Positions 38,148-49,123 of a stretch of DNA of 64,000 nt are shown here, one piece after another. The DNA is from Leucocoprinus leucothites. Lineage: Eukaryota > Basidiomycota > Agaricomycetes > Agaricales > Agaricaceae. A program made the position numbers and the translations under genes. The stretch is from assembly GCA_013368445.1 (NCBI GenBank), contig JAACJO010000026.1:186001-250000 (forward strand). Reading direction: 5' to 3'. The stretch's first letter is position 1; every line of letters starts with the position of its first letter. The notes under the pieces were generated by a model. The model made no database searches. It saw nothing but the letters and a program-made list of their open reading frames with translations, and was not told where the DNA came from.

Positions 38148-38915
38148 AGGGAAGAGGTTGTGGTGGTTTGGAAGCGAGGTCAGGGTAGCACTTATGTAGC
38201 TCTGCCGCCGAAGTTGCGCAAGAACCTTGTTGGCTTTAGCCGAGCACGTGATCGATCATCATTGATATTGAATCTGATGGTCCCATTGTCAGTCACATCC
38301 ATTCGCCCCACACCCCGGGACAGGGTTGTAAGCCAAGCACCGCCCAGAGATTTTTTTATACCCTAACCTTTAAAGTCAACCCCTGAAACTGCCTAGTGAA
38401 AGCTCGCCTTGACATCTATCGTACCCCTTGGAAATTGGAAGTTCTCTGCTCGCCGACCTGAATTTTCTCATCTCTTATCTTTGAGCTTGCTAGCATCCAG
38501 TGCCCACGGATCGGAGCAGTTGGACCTTGCGTATTCTTCCAAATACGTACCTTCTACTTATAATAGTCTACTTCGATGATATATTTATATTTCCGATCCA
38601 TCAAAAACACTTCGGCTTCTGAACAAATCATAGGCGATTTTATTCTTTATCCTCACAGAGTAAAGCAATCCGGCTTCAGAACGTGCACGAGTGAAAGAGA
38701 GCTCAGAGCAGCTCAGGTCACCTCGTTTCATGTATCTCACACGTAAATGGCTCAGAACCTTTCCATCCGGTGGCTGATTGGCTCAGGCCACTAGACACGA
38801 GAGAAGCTTCCTCTTGTGAGCAGTGTTGGGTGATAAACGCCCACGGACTTGTCCGTTGAATAGCCTTGCTATTCCAGCCTCGTGGCTTTTACTCTCCTAT
38901 CCCTTCACCACCTTG
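38148..38915. promoter_or_regulatory. Divergent upstream region of the acyl-CoA ligase and NACHT B
   Basis: A telomere-like motif ACCCTAACC lies at 38360-38368, about 215 bases before the ligase ATG. An inverted CCAAT box (ATTGG) lies near 38776. No gene is seen in this 768-base interval. Confidence 0.4.
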
Positions 38916-41645
38916 ATGACTTTACGCGGTACATTCGGTAAAGTAAAAATCTTTCTATTTTCCCATGGAAAGGACGAACAAGATCGACGTCAGCCAACCG
39001 AGATAAACCGTCCCCATAATTCATGGAGCCGGAATTTACACCGCCTGGGCGCTCTCAACATCAAGTCGTCATCCAGCAAAGCAGATCACGCTGCTACACT
39101 ACCACAGATTGTAATCAGTAAGTAACCATGAGATTATAATTCCGTATTGACTAACAAGGGTATCACTTAGCCCCACCAGACGAGATACCAGCGATCACGG
39201 ATCTAACGAATGATGCTGTTCCGACTCATCCACCCGTGCAATCCAATCCTACTCCAGGCCATGGCCCTCCTCCGAGTTTTATATCTCTACATTCGCGTGT
39301 GTATTTACCTGATTCTTATTCGTGGCAACTGACAAAACTTGGTAGCAGTGAATACACAGGCTAAAAACAGCTCTCCATCACCACCGCCTCCTCAGCCATC
39401 ACACGATAAAGCACAAGAGGTTTCTGCTACTGCTGATGCGCAAACCATACAAAGCGCAACGTTCCGTGAAGGTTGGTGGGTTTTATTACTTGATACGTCA
39501 TTCGTGACACCTTCCAGGTAGCTTCGCAAATGCACAGGGCGTGTATATTGGCACTGCAGTTATGATTGATTCCGAGAAGACCGAAGAGGAGAGAAGGACC
39601 CAGGAAGAGAAACGGGCTGAGAAAGAGAGACGGGCGGAAGAGGAGAGACAAGCCGCTAATGGTGTGTGTCGATTGAGTGTTTTTTTTTACCACACGTTCC
39701 TCATACTCGCGCAGCTCTCGAGAAACTCGCAACCAAGGGAATGCCAAGTGCTATGCTCGACTCAATTGACCGTGGATATGTCCCTAGATGCAACGAAGAT
39801 ACACGCCAGACTTTACGCCATCGCATTGTCACATGGTGCCGACAAGGCGAAGAGATCCGACGAGTTCTCTGGCTATCAGGTCCAGCTGGCATCGGAAAGT
39901 CTGCAGTTGCGCAGACCGTCGCAGAGGAATTGAAGGGGAAAAGGCTGTTCGGAGGAGGGTTCTTTTTTTCCCGGCCCAACAACCGTTCAAATCCTAACGT
40001 CGTCATCCCAACTCTTGCCTACCAATTAGCCACACATATACCAGAATATCGTCGCATCATAGCCCACAAGATTATTCAGGATCCTGTGATACTCGACCGA
40101 AGTCGTGCCACCCAGTTTCAGGAACTCATCATTGATCCCTTCGTCACTCTCCTGACTCAACACCCAGCCAGTCCGCCAACCCCGCATAATCGTCATTGAC
40201 GGACTCGATGAATGCAGTGACCGCGAAGCTCAATGCGAATTTGTGGAGATGATAAGCCGTTATGCGCGGAAGGAGCCAAATCTAGGGCTCCGCTGGATGA
40301 TATGCAGTCGTCCCGAGCCCGATCTCAAGGTTGCCTTCTCCAGTGGGGATTGCGCAGCGATCTGCGTCCAAGAGAAACTGGTGGTCGATGATAGCGAGGC
40401 ACAGGACGATGCCTTTCGTATCCTTCGAAAAGGCTTTACAGAGATCAGAGAGAAATATCCCGACCAAGTTACGCAAGACTGGCCGGCTGAAGAGGACGTT
40501 CGTTTCATTGCGGACCGGGCATCGGGCCATCTTGGCTTCGTGTCGTTTATCATTCGGTTTATCGGCGACAAGGTTTACGATGACCCTCCTGGTCAACTTG
40601 AGGTCTGCCTCAGATTTCTCCAGCGCACAGGCGAGCCTGAGGATCTCAATCCTCTTCACGCGCTTGACCTTCTGTATACTCAAATTCTCTCCGATATTCC
40701 TTCGAATGTCCTTCCCATTACTCAACGTATTCTCAGACTATTTATTTTTCACAACGATGAGAATCTAAGTGCCGCTGTCCATGCCAACTTCCTTGGTCTC
40801 AAGAGGGCCACCTTTTATCAAGCACTCCGTCGGCTACACTCCGTGATCATTGTTCCTCCCGCCGATGACGCCTATTGGAAGCCCATTCAGATATACCATG
40901 CCTCCTTCACCGACTACTTACAAGATCCTTCGCGTTCTGGAAAGTTCGTTGTAGACGACAAAGTAGTACGATATCTTGATATCGCACTTTCGGGCATCAA
41001 GTGGCTGGGCTGCGCTCGTCAAGAACCCTCAGGTAATGCCATGCAAGCCCGTCAACGGCAATGGTCTATTTAACTGACATACCTCATAGCACGTGCGAAG
41101 TTGCCAGAGCTCACGTGGATTCCACCAACGACTGCTGTCCACGACACAGTGCTCGAATCTCTCTGCAAGTTTTCTTTCATACCCTGCTGGAAGGCATGTC
41201 CTCAGGTACCCAAAGCCTCTCTCAGCACCTTGATCAAAGCGTTGGAGAAGTTTGACTTCAATCTCGATTATCCCAAGTGGGAGATGCAGGGTATGCGAGA
41301 TTTCGCTTACTTCATTCGGTGGCTGGCTTCACTGGTGAGCTGTTAGACCTTTCTTTGGCACCTTGCGTTCTCCTCACGTTCCTATTTTGGTAGGGTTCCC
41401 GCTCCAAAACTCTCCTGATCATCAAGGATACAAATATAGACCATTCGGAGTCAGTGCAGAGACCAGGAACCAAGATTTCCCATGAGAATGATGATCCCTA
41501 TGCCTTTGTCGCACCTTTTCTCATTGAAAATTGCGAGAGTACATACTACAGCATTCACCTTCAGCTTGGCAGGTTGAACCCCACGCTTCTCACCCTCGAA
41601 GTCAGCACCAATCAGCTTTTGACTGGTAAACTTCTACAGGTTTAG
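38916..41645 (+). CDS. NACHT (STAND) NTPase, gene B, with a frameshift inside the NACHT domain
   Basis: Seven exons are traceable: 38916-39117, 39171-39296, 39349-39471, 39518-39661, 39715-41032, 41090-41334, 41394-41645. The N-terminal 150 residues are Pro/Ser-rich and disordered. Then come SFANAQGVYIGTAVM, a Glu/Arg-rich coiled coil (EEERRTQEEKRAEKERR), and the NACHT domain with Walker A GPAGIGKS and Walker B IIVIDGLDEC. Downstream is IYHASFTDYLQDPSRSGKF and a tail ending HLQLGRLNPTLLTLEV. Between about 40143 and 40190, just before Walker B, the frame changes by one base net (the paralog D spans the same stretch with two more bases), so a plain reading ends at a TGA near 40199. All other splice sites and frames are intact: either a fresh mutation or an assembly error. 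No membrane anchor is seen, unlike A, C and E. Confidence 0.75.
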
Positions 41646-42697
41646 TTACATCTTAGTACACATTGTACTTATGAATAAGAGCTGGCTCTGCGGTGGTTCA
41701 TCCACGATCCAAACCTCAGCGGTTCTCCACTTGTGAGATATCAAATTGGAAATGATACAATTTCATTACCCTCCACCCGGGACCGTTTCATTAATAAGTA
41801 GTGGGAACGCGGGGCCGCATATTTTGGCGACGTAGTTTCCCGCGACCAATTGTGTTACAACTGGCCTTCGATGAGATGGCGCACTCACGGACGCCACTCC
41901 GCTCCTCATTTCCAAGGAATTTATGTCGAAACCTGAATTATAGAAGCCTGGTGTGTTACGATGGATGCGACTCAGTGTACCGAGTGCTTGGTTTTGACCT
42001 TAAGGACAGGCTTGGCCAAGCACGTGATATATAATGATGAATTGAACGACCATTGTCCAGTCGACTTAAATTGATTCCGTTCCATTCCAACGCCTCATTC
42101 CCTTTCAACTAGTCCTCACATCCCCGCAGCTGGGTTGATCGACTGTCGATCATTTCTCATAGGCTATTTATATCCCTGGGACAAAACCTATTCTTGTGTT
42201 TATGCTTCTTGGCTATCTGAGTCGCTCCAAAGTATCTTGGAGCTTTATGGAAGTGACTGGTTCCTGGGACAATCACCCTAGTCATGTCGAGTTCCTGCGC
42301 CATTGCATCAGGTCAAATCTGTCTTCTTGATTTCTCAGTTGCAATAACAGCCGACAATGTTCAAATGTTCACACTAGGTCTCAGGCATTCAACCCAGTCA
42401 AGCCTATTAGTATCCATCGAATCATTCCACTTGACGCCAAGCCGACCCCTAAACTGAAGTTCATGTCGCACTCTTGTCAATACCGTCGACGCGCATATCA
42501 ACCGTATGCGTTGGGCGATGACAGTGTGATGATTAGCTATTAACATAGGAGCCGTTATATATAGTCTCGATGTTAATCAGTAACACCGCAGACAGGGCGC
42601 ACTCTATAAAGCCTAGTGTGCTTGTCTGAACACCCCTGTGTAGCGTGCAAATCATCATCCTTACCACACTCTATTCCCCTGTAATTGGCGACTTCTA
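41646..42697. other. Intergenic region between NACHT B and 7TM-3
   Basis: No gene supported. It includes the upstream region of 7TM-3. The matching interval in the right-hand module (D to 7TM-4) is only about 390 bases. Confidence 0.5.
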
Positions 42698-44009
42698 ATG
42701 GCCAACGGCATCCCCGACTCATATCGCCCGGATGAGTCACAAGCCCATATCTTGAACGAGCATACATACCTTCAAGGCGCCTTCCTTACAGCTATAGCAT
42801 ATGGGATTGAGTTCATCTTATTCGTAATGACCTGTTATGCCCTCTGGAAGCGTCGAGCACCCGAGAACCGAAGGCAGAAGATATTTTTCATTGTCTACAT
42901 CTCAATCATATTTGCTTCATCGACGCTTTACATGGCTGCCTTGCTACAGTTTACCCAATTGGCCTTCATTGATGGAAGAAACATTCCGGGGGGTCCATAC
43001 TTTTTCGAGAATTTCGAGGTTCAACTGCCGATCAGCCAAGTCATGAACATTGCCATGCTGGCTCAGAGTTGGCTCTGTGATATTATCAATGTGCGCTAAC
43101 GCATACTCTCCCCTCTTGTTCTATGGTTTGGGCTGAGTTCGGAATCGCCATAGCTGTGGCGCTCTTACGTGATATACCAGGGGTGTAGGATTTCCTCCTG
43201 GCTCATCAACACCATACCAATGCTACTTTATTTAAGCATTATAGGTATGTGGCTTGTATCGAGTTCAAGCGATGAAACGTGGCGTTGATCATGTCAAGGT
43301 ATCGGAATTATGTGCAGCTACAATCTTTCGATCGGCGGCGGAGCGCCAGGGACAGGATTTTTCACCTTTCAATTCCTCATAATCCTATCCCTTGGCTTCA
43401 ACGTCCTTGTGACGCTCCTTCTTGTCCTGCGACTATTAATCTTCCGTCGACGTATCATTAAAACAATAGGAAGTGGCCATGGCTCAGAATACGCATCCTT
43501 AGCGGCCATGATTGTTGAATCAGCCTCTCTCTATTCCCTAGTTGCCCTTCTGCTTATCGCAGTGTGGTTCTCACCCAAAGTTGAAGTGGTGCGGGCGGTG
43601 CAGATATTTTTGCAGTTATTGCCCCCCGTACAGGTAAGTGAGGGACACAGCCCATGAAACGCATTTTTGATCTCGAATGCTCCAGGGAATATCAACGCTC
43701 CTCATTTTCTACCGAGTTGCCAAGGGCAAAGGCTGGACGAATGATACGTATAAATCGACTTTGCATCCTTGCAGTACCCTCAGATTTGCAGCGGATGATG
43801 AAAGACCGGAGAAGAAAGACCCCATTGGACAGAGGAGCAGGAGATCGGTTTCTGTGCTCGACATATCTTTCTCCGGCGATGGAACCCTTTCTTTGGACAC
43901 TACACACATAGCTCCGTCATCGTTACGGAACCACAATCACTCGTACAGTGGCGAGTCTGAGGAGAAGGCAAACACCTCAAAGAATGAGCTCGCAATAGAG
44001 AGTGTGTAA
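42698..44009 (+). CDS. Seven-helix membrane protein of a fungal family, 7TM-3
   Basis: Four exons (42698-43090, 43154-43244, 43299-43633, 43686-44009) sum to 380 residues. Helix 1 lies in FLTAIAYGIEFILFVMTCYA and helix 2 in FFIVYISIIFASSTLYMAAL. FIDGRNIPGGPYFFENFE follows, helices 3-4 span the exon 1/2 joint (LWRSYVIYQGC), helix 5 ends in a basic RRR cluster, helix 6 contains YASLAAMIVESAS, and helix 7 runs into GISTLLIFYRVAKGKGW. The soluble tail of about 90 residues is rich in Ser, Arg and Asp and shares SVSVLDIS with 7TM-2 (VFVLDIS). Intron positions are the same in all four intact paralogs. It sits downstream of NACHT B on the same strand. Function unknown. Confidence 0.86.
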
Positions 44010-44974
44010 AGCTCTTCTAAAAAAAAAACTCTTGTTTCATTTCCCTGGCATCTTGGTTAACAAGAGTTTATCCTATCTCCTCGTTGTACTGAGTCGATTT
44101 CCTATTTTAAGTAGGACATTGGTCATTTGACAAGAGTCAGAATAATCTAAACGAGACTGTTTGTTGTACATTACACAAGACATGAAAGCTTGAACTTCCC
44201 CCGCTGCAGAAATCGGTGATTATATATACACAGGACTGAGACAGACTGAACTATCACTGTCCGATGTTCGTAGAATCTACAGCCATTTCACACAGTAAAT
44301 CATAGACACCGGGAGGCATATTCGGCTGACATCCTGGTTATTACTCCGGTGACTCGCAAGCGCAACTTAAATGCAATCTAAGAGTAGGGCGAGTGATAAA
44401 CTTATGATGCACGCTGGCTCTACACGTACTATGTCTCATTGGCCTGTCTATGTAACTGGGCTCACGCGCCGGGATGCTATTTCATCTTTTGCCTATTTTA
44501 AGAGTTCTGCTACTGGCTGGACAGTTTCAATCAAACACACCCTCTAGCTTCGTCAGCGCTTACTCTGGGCTTGATAGAATGAGACACAAAAGGTTGGGCT
44601 GGAGGGACGTGTTAGCGTGCTGGACCGTGAAGTGAGGAGCCGCCGGGTGGGCGGGAAACTCGCTTCGTAGATTTGGTTATGTGTCTCATTATCAAGATTT
44701 AATGAGTACCGCTGAAAGTTGTGTATTACTGATAGTCTATTACAATATTTCCGAGAGCGAGGACGAGGAAAATCGGACTTTTTATTTCTTTATTTGTCTG
44801 CAAACAAAAGAACAAGGGAGGGAAGGGTGGGAAATAAAGGCAGCAGGAAGTGGTCGCGTCGATGTCGCGTCGATTCGCGAGTCAATAGAAGGTGATGGTG
44901 AGGAAAATTCGAGCTCCGCTCGCCAGCTGCTCTGCTGGGTGCCGGCAATTTTTGTTGTATGGCACCCTTGCTCA
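44010..44974. other. Intergenic region
   Basis: No gene seen. Open frames at 44681-44986 are low-complexity and unsupported. Confidence 0.5.
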
Positions 44975-45368
44975 AGGGTCTCCTAGGGCCACGTTTGTTA
45001 CAGCAATGAATATTTGAATTACGGCATTGAACTCATACTCTACCCTATGACTTATTTCTTCCTCGTGAAATCTCGGAGTCCACTCGACCAGCGGAGAAGC
45101 TTGCTTTTTGTTTGTATACCTCACTTGTTTTTGCTCTATCAGCGGTCTATAATGCTGGCCCGTTCAAATTTCCGCAAGGTATTTTATTGATGGGAACATT
45201 ACTCCCCTCGAGTCTTGACTCATGACCGTAAAGACTTCCAGCAGTGGGTATTCTCTCGAATTCGACCATGATTATAAAGGGCTAGCTTTGTGACATGATT
45301 CATATTCGCACGGGGCCTCCTCTGCCAATTTGACATAGGCACTTGTTTATATGGAATTGATCTCAACG
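44975..45368 (+). pseudogene. Relic of a 7TM gene closely related to 7TM-4
   Basis: The DNA aligns with exon 1 of 7TM-4 (51850-52235) almost end to end: ggcattgaactcatactcta against ggcattgagttcatactcta, then the region coding SLWKSWSPLNRRRNL, the TTGATGGAAACATT block and ATTATAAAGGGCTAGCTTTG against ATTGTAAAGGGCTGGCTTTG. It carries in-frame stops and small indels and lacks exons 2-4. It ends about 50 bases before the stop of NACHT gene C, exactly where 7TM-4 stands relative to NACHT gene E. It is thus a dead copy left by duplication of the 7TM plus NACHT pair. Confidence 0.8.
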
Positions 45369-45416
45369 ATGACAATAGAGGGCCCTATTCCCAACGAACC
45401 AATCCTTCCTCAATCT

Positions 45417-48400
45417 TCAGCGAGTATAAGGGATGTAATAAAACATCTGGGGATTCGGGCGCACAGGGGGAGCATAGATCAGTGCACAGCTCCTGGAAGG
45501 GCCCCTTCCGACGAGGAGGACATGTAAGTTGGGGTTGGAACGGTGAAGGCGCTCCAGTTCAAGGTGCAGCTTGGAACAGGGCTGGATGCTGAAACCATGA
45601 TCGGTCCAACTCGAGTGAAAACACTAATCATCAAGAAATAATTTAAATATGAATGATTGAAAGATGATACTGCACGACATACCTCATCTGGACTGTTAGA
45701 AAATGCGGTTGCATACCTCGACCACCAAGATTTAGATTTCTCAACCTCCTCCACAGTGGCAAATGGCGGTGTCGGGGCCCTCAAGTTCCGGTTGTGGTCA
45801 TCAAAATCCAATATAAAAGTGTGCTCCGCTTTGAATGCTAACCGCTTGTCCAGAATGTGTGTCAGGTCAAGGTCTCTGAGTTTGACTTTTTCCACAAGTC
45901 CAAGTTCCACGAGGGTATGAGATGGCTATGCAGATTGCTGAGTCAGCTTGTGCGGGTATAAAAATTGAATCGTATGATTACCGTGTCAGATAGTTGCTGT
46001 GTCAGGCGGCAGAGGTCCTTCAAAAGGCTACCACGCTCAAATGTGAGCTGGGTAAAGTCGAGTGCCTCGAAAGTGGCGCAAATGTCTGCTGCACTTGATC
46101 GGGTACGAATATCACTTGCATCTCCGCCAACTCTGAGATTTAGACTTCCGAATATAAATTTGAAGATCGTTCTTAAAACATTCATCCAGAAGTCGTGTTT
46201 GACAGGGGCTGTGTACGAGAGATTGACCTCCCAAGCAAATTCGAGATTGGACCATGGTGCGGCATCTAGAAATAATCAGACGTCAGCACGATGAATCTAA
46301 AAGCCTAATTAGAGACCCACGCTGTGAATATCTCTTGACAAGGTGTAGACAACACCGCCAGACTTCGGAACGGAAACCGAATGCTTCGGTAAAGATGGTG
46401 TATTCTCCTGACAATGAGGCATCTTCAAGGTAATCGGAAAGTGAAGCGTGTCGGAACCGAATGCCCTCAGAGCCAGCTTTCTCGTACGACGGATATTCTA
46501 TCAGACTTTGCAGCTTCTGAAGGCCATCGTAGACGGTATCCTTCTCTAAACCAAACAACGTCGCAACGAGGACAAGGCGCGACCCGAAATCATAGGGCAA
46601 GTGTTTCGGTGTGAGCAAATGATAGGTCAACACCAGCTTGAGGGAGGGGAGCAATACTTTGGGAACGGCATCGAATATCTTGGTACAGAGTGCGTAAAGT
46701 GTCAAAAGGGGATCAGAATGTGGAGATGCGGTAACAGAGAGAACGACTTGTAGTTGGGATATCGGATCATTGACTCCGGGGTCGTCGATTACCTGAACAA
46801 TGGTCGAGGCAAGCGCGTAATTGCCTGACGATGCACTGCAGATCTGGGTAATATCTTGCTCAACAGGCCAAGACGCATGTTCGTGGATGAGAGCTTGATG
46901 TTTGGACTGAATTTGTCGGGAGTTCTCTCGGAGATACTTCTCCACATCAAGACTCGCTTTATCGCCATTACTAGGGACATCGTGTGCCCAGACTGCACTA
47001 GAGACCTCAGCAGATTCAAAGACCCCGTTGAGGTGCACCTCTGGACGGCTAGAAATGATCCAAACGAGCGGTGAAAATGGGTAATGCAATGTGAATGAGG
47101 CAATAAGCTTGACTATGAGAGTCTGTGCTCTCGAACCCTCGCATTCATCCAAGCCATCCAGAAACACCGCGAGTCTACCAATTTGTGCTTCGGATATCAC
47201 AGAAAATGGGCTGACAAAGAGTATTTGAAACTGCCGCTCAATACCCTTTTCCAGAATTTTGGGGTTCTCCGCCATCCTCTCTTCAAGATAAGCCCGGTAA
47301 GCTGGGAGCCTAACAGCAATTTGATATGCGAGGGTCGGAAAAACGAAAATTGGATTGCGAAGTCTGTTGGGCCTGGAGAAGAAAAAAGCGGCGCCAAGCT
47401 TGGACGCAGACCATAATTCCTCTGTGAGTGTCTGAACAATGGCTGACTTTCCAACGCCGGCAGTTCCTCGCAACCAGAGGAGCCGGTGGGTTCGTTGAGG
47501 GACATCGATCCATTGAACAATCATTTGCCGAATGTCAATGCGCGTTCCAGGATGGCAGCGAGGGGGAGGGTCGCGAAGAGAAGAGTCGAATTCGGCTCCG
47601 GGCAATGTGTAGCCGGCAAGCCATAGTAGAACTAACAGGAGAGGTTCAAGTGGGCACGTATTCTCGAAATTGAAGATACACACCGCATTCCGTGGTATTC
47701 TGAATGTTGTACATGACGGAATTGTTGAAAACAAGGTCGCGCGAGTTATTGAAGAACCCGCCGGAAATGGTCGCTGCCTGTTGTCCCAGGACTTGCGACC
47801 GGTCTGAAGGGGTGAGTACTAGCGTATCAGTGTCATCCAGCCCCTCTTGAACCAGGGTAGAAGATACATTTGGCATTGAAGGACCTTGACTAGCAGAACC
47901 TGATTCACTATCCGTCAGGCTTCCTTTTTTGAAGACGAGCGAGCAGCGGGCGTACTGAATGCTGACATAGAAGGTGATGGTCCACTTAGTTGAGCCTTAT
48001 TTGGGACATCGTGTATCACATCGTCACGGCCTGCCCTGAGAGTGCTGTCCACGTTATGCTCCGTCTCAGCTGTGAAAGAGGGCGCCAATGCGTGGAGGCC
48101 TTTAACTTCTAACGGAATACGAACCTATTCGAACTCCGATAAGTGAGCTTGAATCTACTGCTTTCAACAATTCTATACACCAGAATGAGCTCATGCTATG
48201 GGTCAGAGAAGTATACATACCTTGCTCATCCAGAATATGCGTCTCTTCCAAGTTGCCTTGACTCTCCCCGCCGTGATGCGTAAGACCTGTGACACCACCT
48301 TCCAGCCCTCCCGCTACAACAGCCCTTTCCTCGGAGTCTAGTTCTCCACCACCTCCAACGTTAGTTCCAGAGGCTTCTTCCTTCTCCATCTGACGATTGG

Positions 48401-48503
48401 TAGTCAAGTCGCCTTTGGCTGCAGGAGTCCTCTGAGAGGACCAGTACCAGTACTCTCGAATAGCCCAAGCGAGAGTAACCGCGAAGAGGAGTTGCCACGA
48501 CAT
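45417..48503 (-). CDS. Membrane-anchored NACHT (STAND) NTPase, gene C
   Basis: Eight exons sum to 901 residues: 48503-48221, 48172-48125, 48069-47956, 47899-47684, 47631-46321, 46265-45982, 45925-45683, 45623-45417. It starts MSWQLLFAVTLAWAIREY, a short membrane anchor, matched in gene E; an ATG 33 bases upstream is also in frame. A long Gly/Glu-rich linker leads to FFNNSRDLVFNNSVM, GAEFDSS and the NACHT domain, with Walker A GTAGVGKS (Lys about 282) and Walker B LAVFLDGLDECEG. The winged-helix-like part has IRFRHASLSDYLEDASLSG. The tail ends LHVLLVGRGPSRSCALIYAP before the stop. The last intron acceptor was chosen (TTAG before TGT) because it alone keeps this conserved tail in frame in both C and E. 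Confidence 0.88.
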
Positions 48504-49123
48504 GATGAATTGGAAAGTGCAAGGGTGAAAACGCATGGCTGACTTATACCAGACACAGCTTGATAGTTCGGATCCCGCTACTTACCTTATCCGGTAATGA
48601 ATTAATGAGGCTTGTCTGACATCAAGTTGGGGTATTCGCTCTCCGACTCCTTGTGGCAAATCCTTTACATGGAGTATCATGTTACAGTATATAAGGCATG
48701 TTTTTGGACAGGGCCTGAGTAAGTTCATCACAAGTTCAAGGCACTCATTCTTAAACCCACGCACTGCTAATGTCTTGAATGTTAGCTCTTATTTCTCATG
48801 TACTTGTGACACTTGGTCCCGGACCCGCTACCTTCGCTGCTCTCGTCGCACGCGGCGTGCCCCCAGAGAACCTCCAGCTTTCATCCAACTTCTGCTGTCC
48901 CAAAAGCCTCACAATGTTCCGGCGTTAAAGTGTTATTTGACCTTAACGTGCAAGGAAATGCATCAATAACGGACCATCGAAGGGCCAGCAAGTAGCACCT
49001 AGCCTGGGAAGGAGATTATGCGATAACTAATTAATGCCCATGGTCATATCTATTTAACGTGGGAGACTCGATACCGTCCTGACTTGTAGCTTTTATCACT
49101 CACTCATTCCCTATACTAGTTTC
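48504..49123. promoter_or_regulatory. Divergent upstream region of NACHT C and the NACHT D relic
   Basis: A 620-base interval between the C start and the first coding trace of D. No gene is seen. It should hold the C promoter. Confidence 0.4.
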
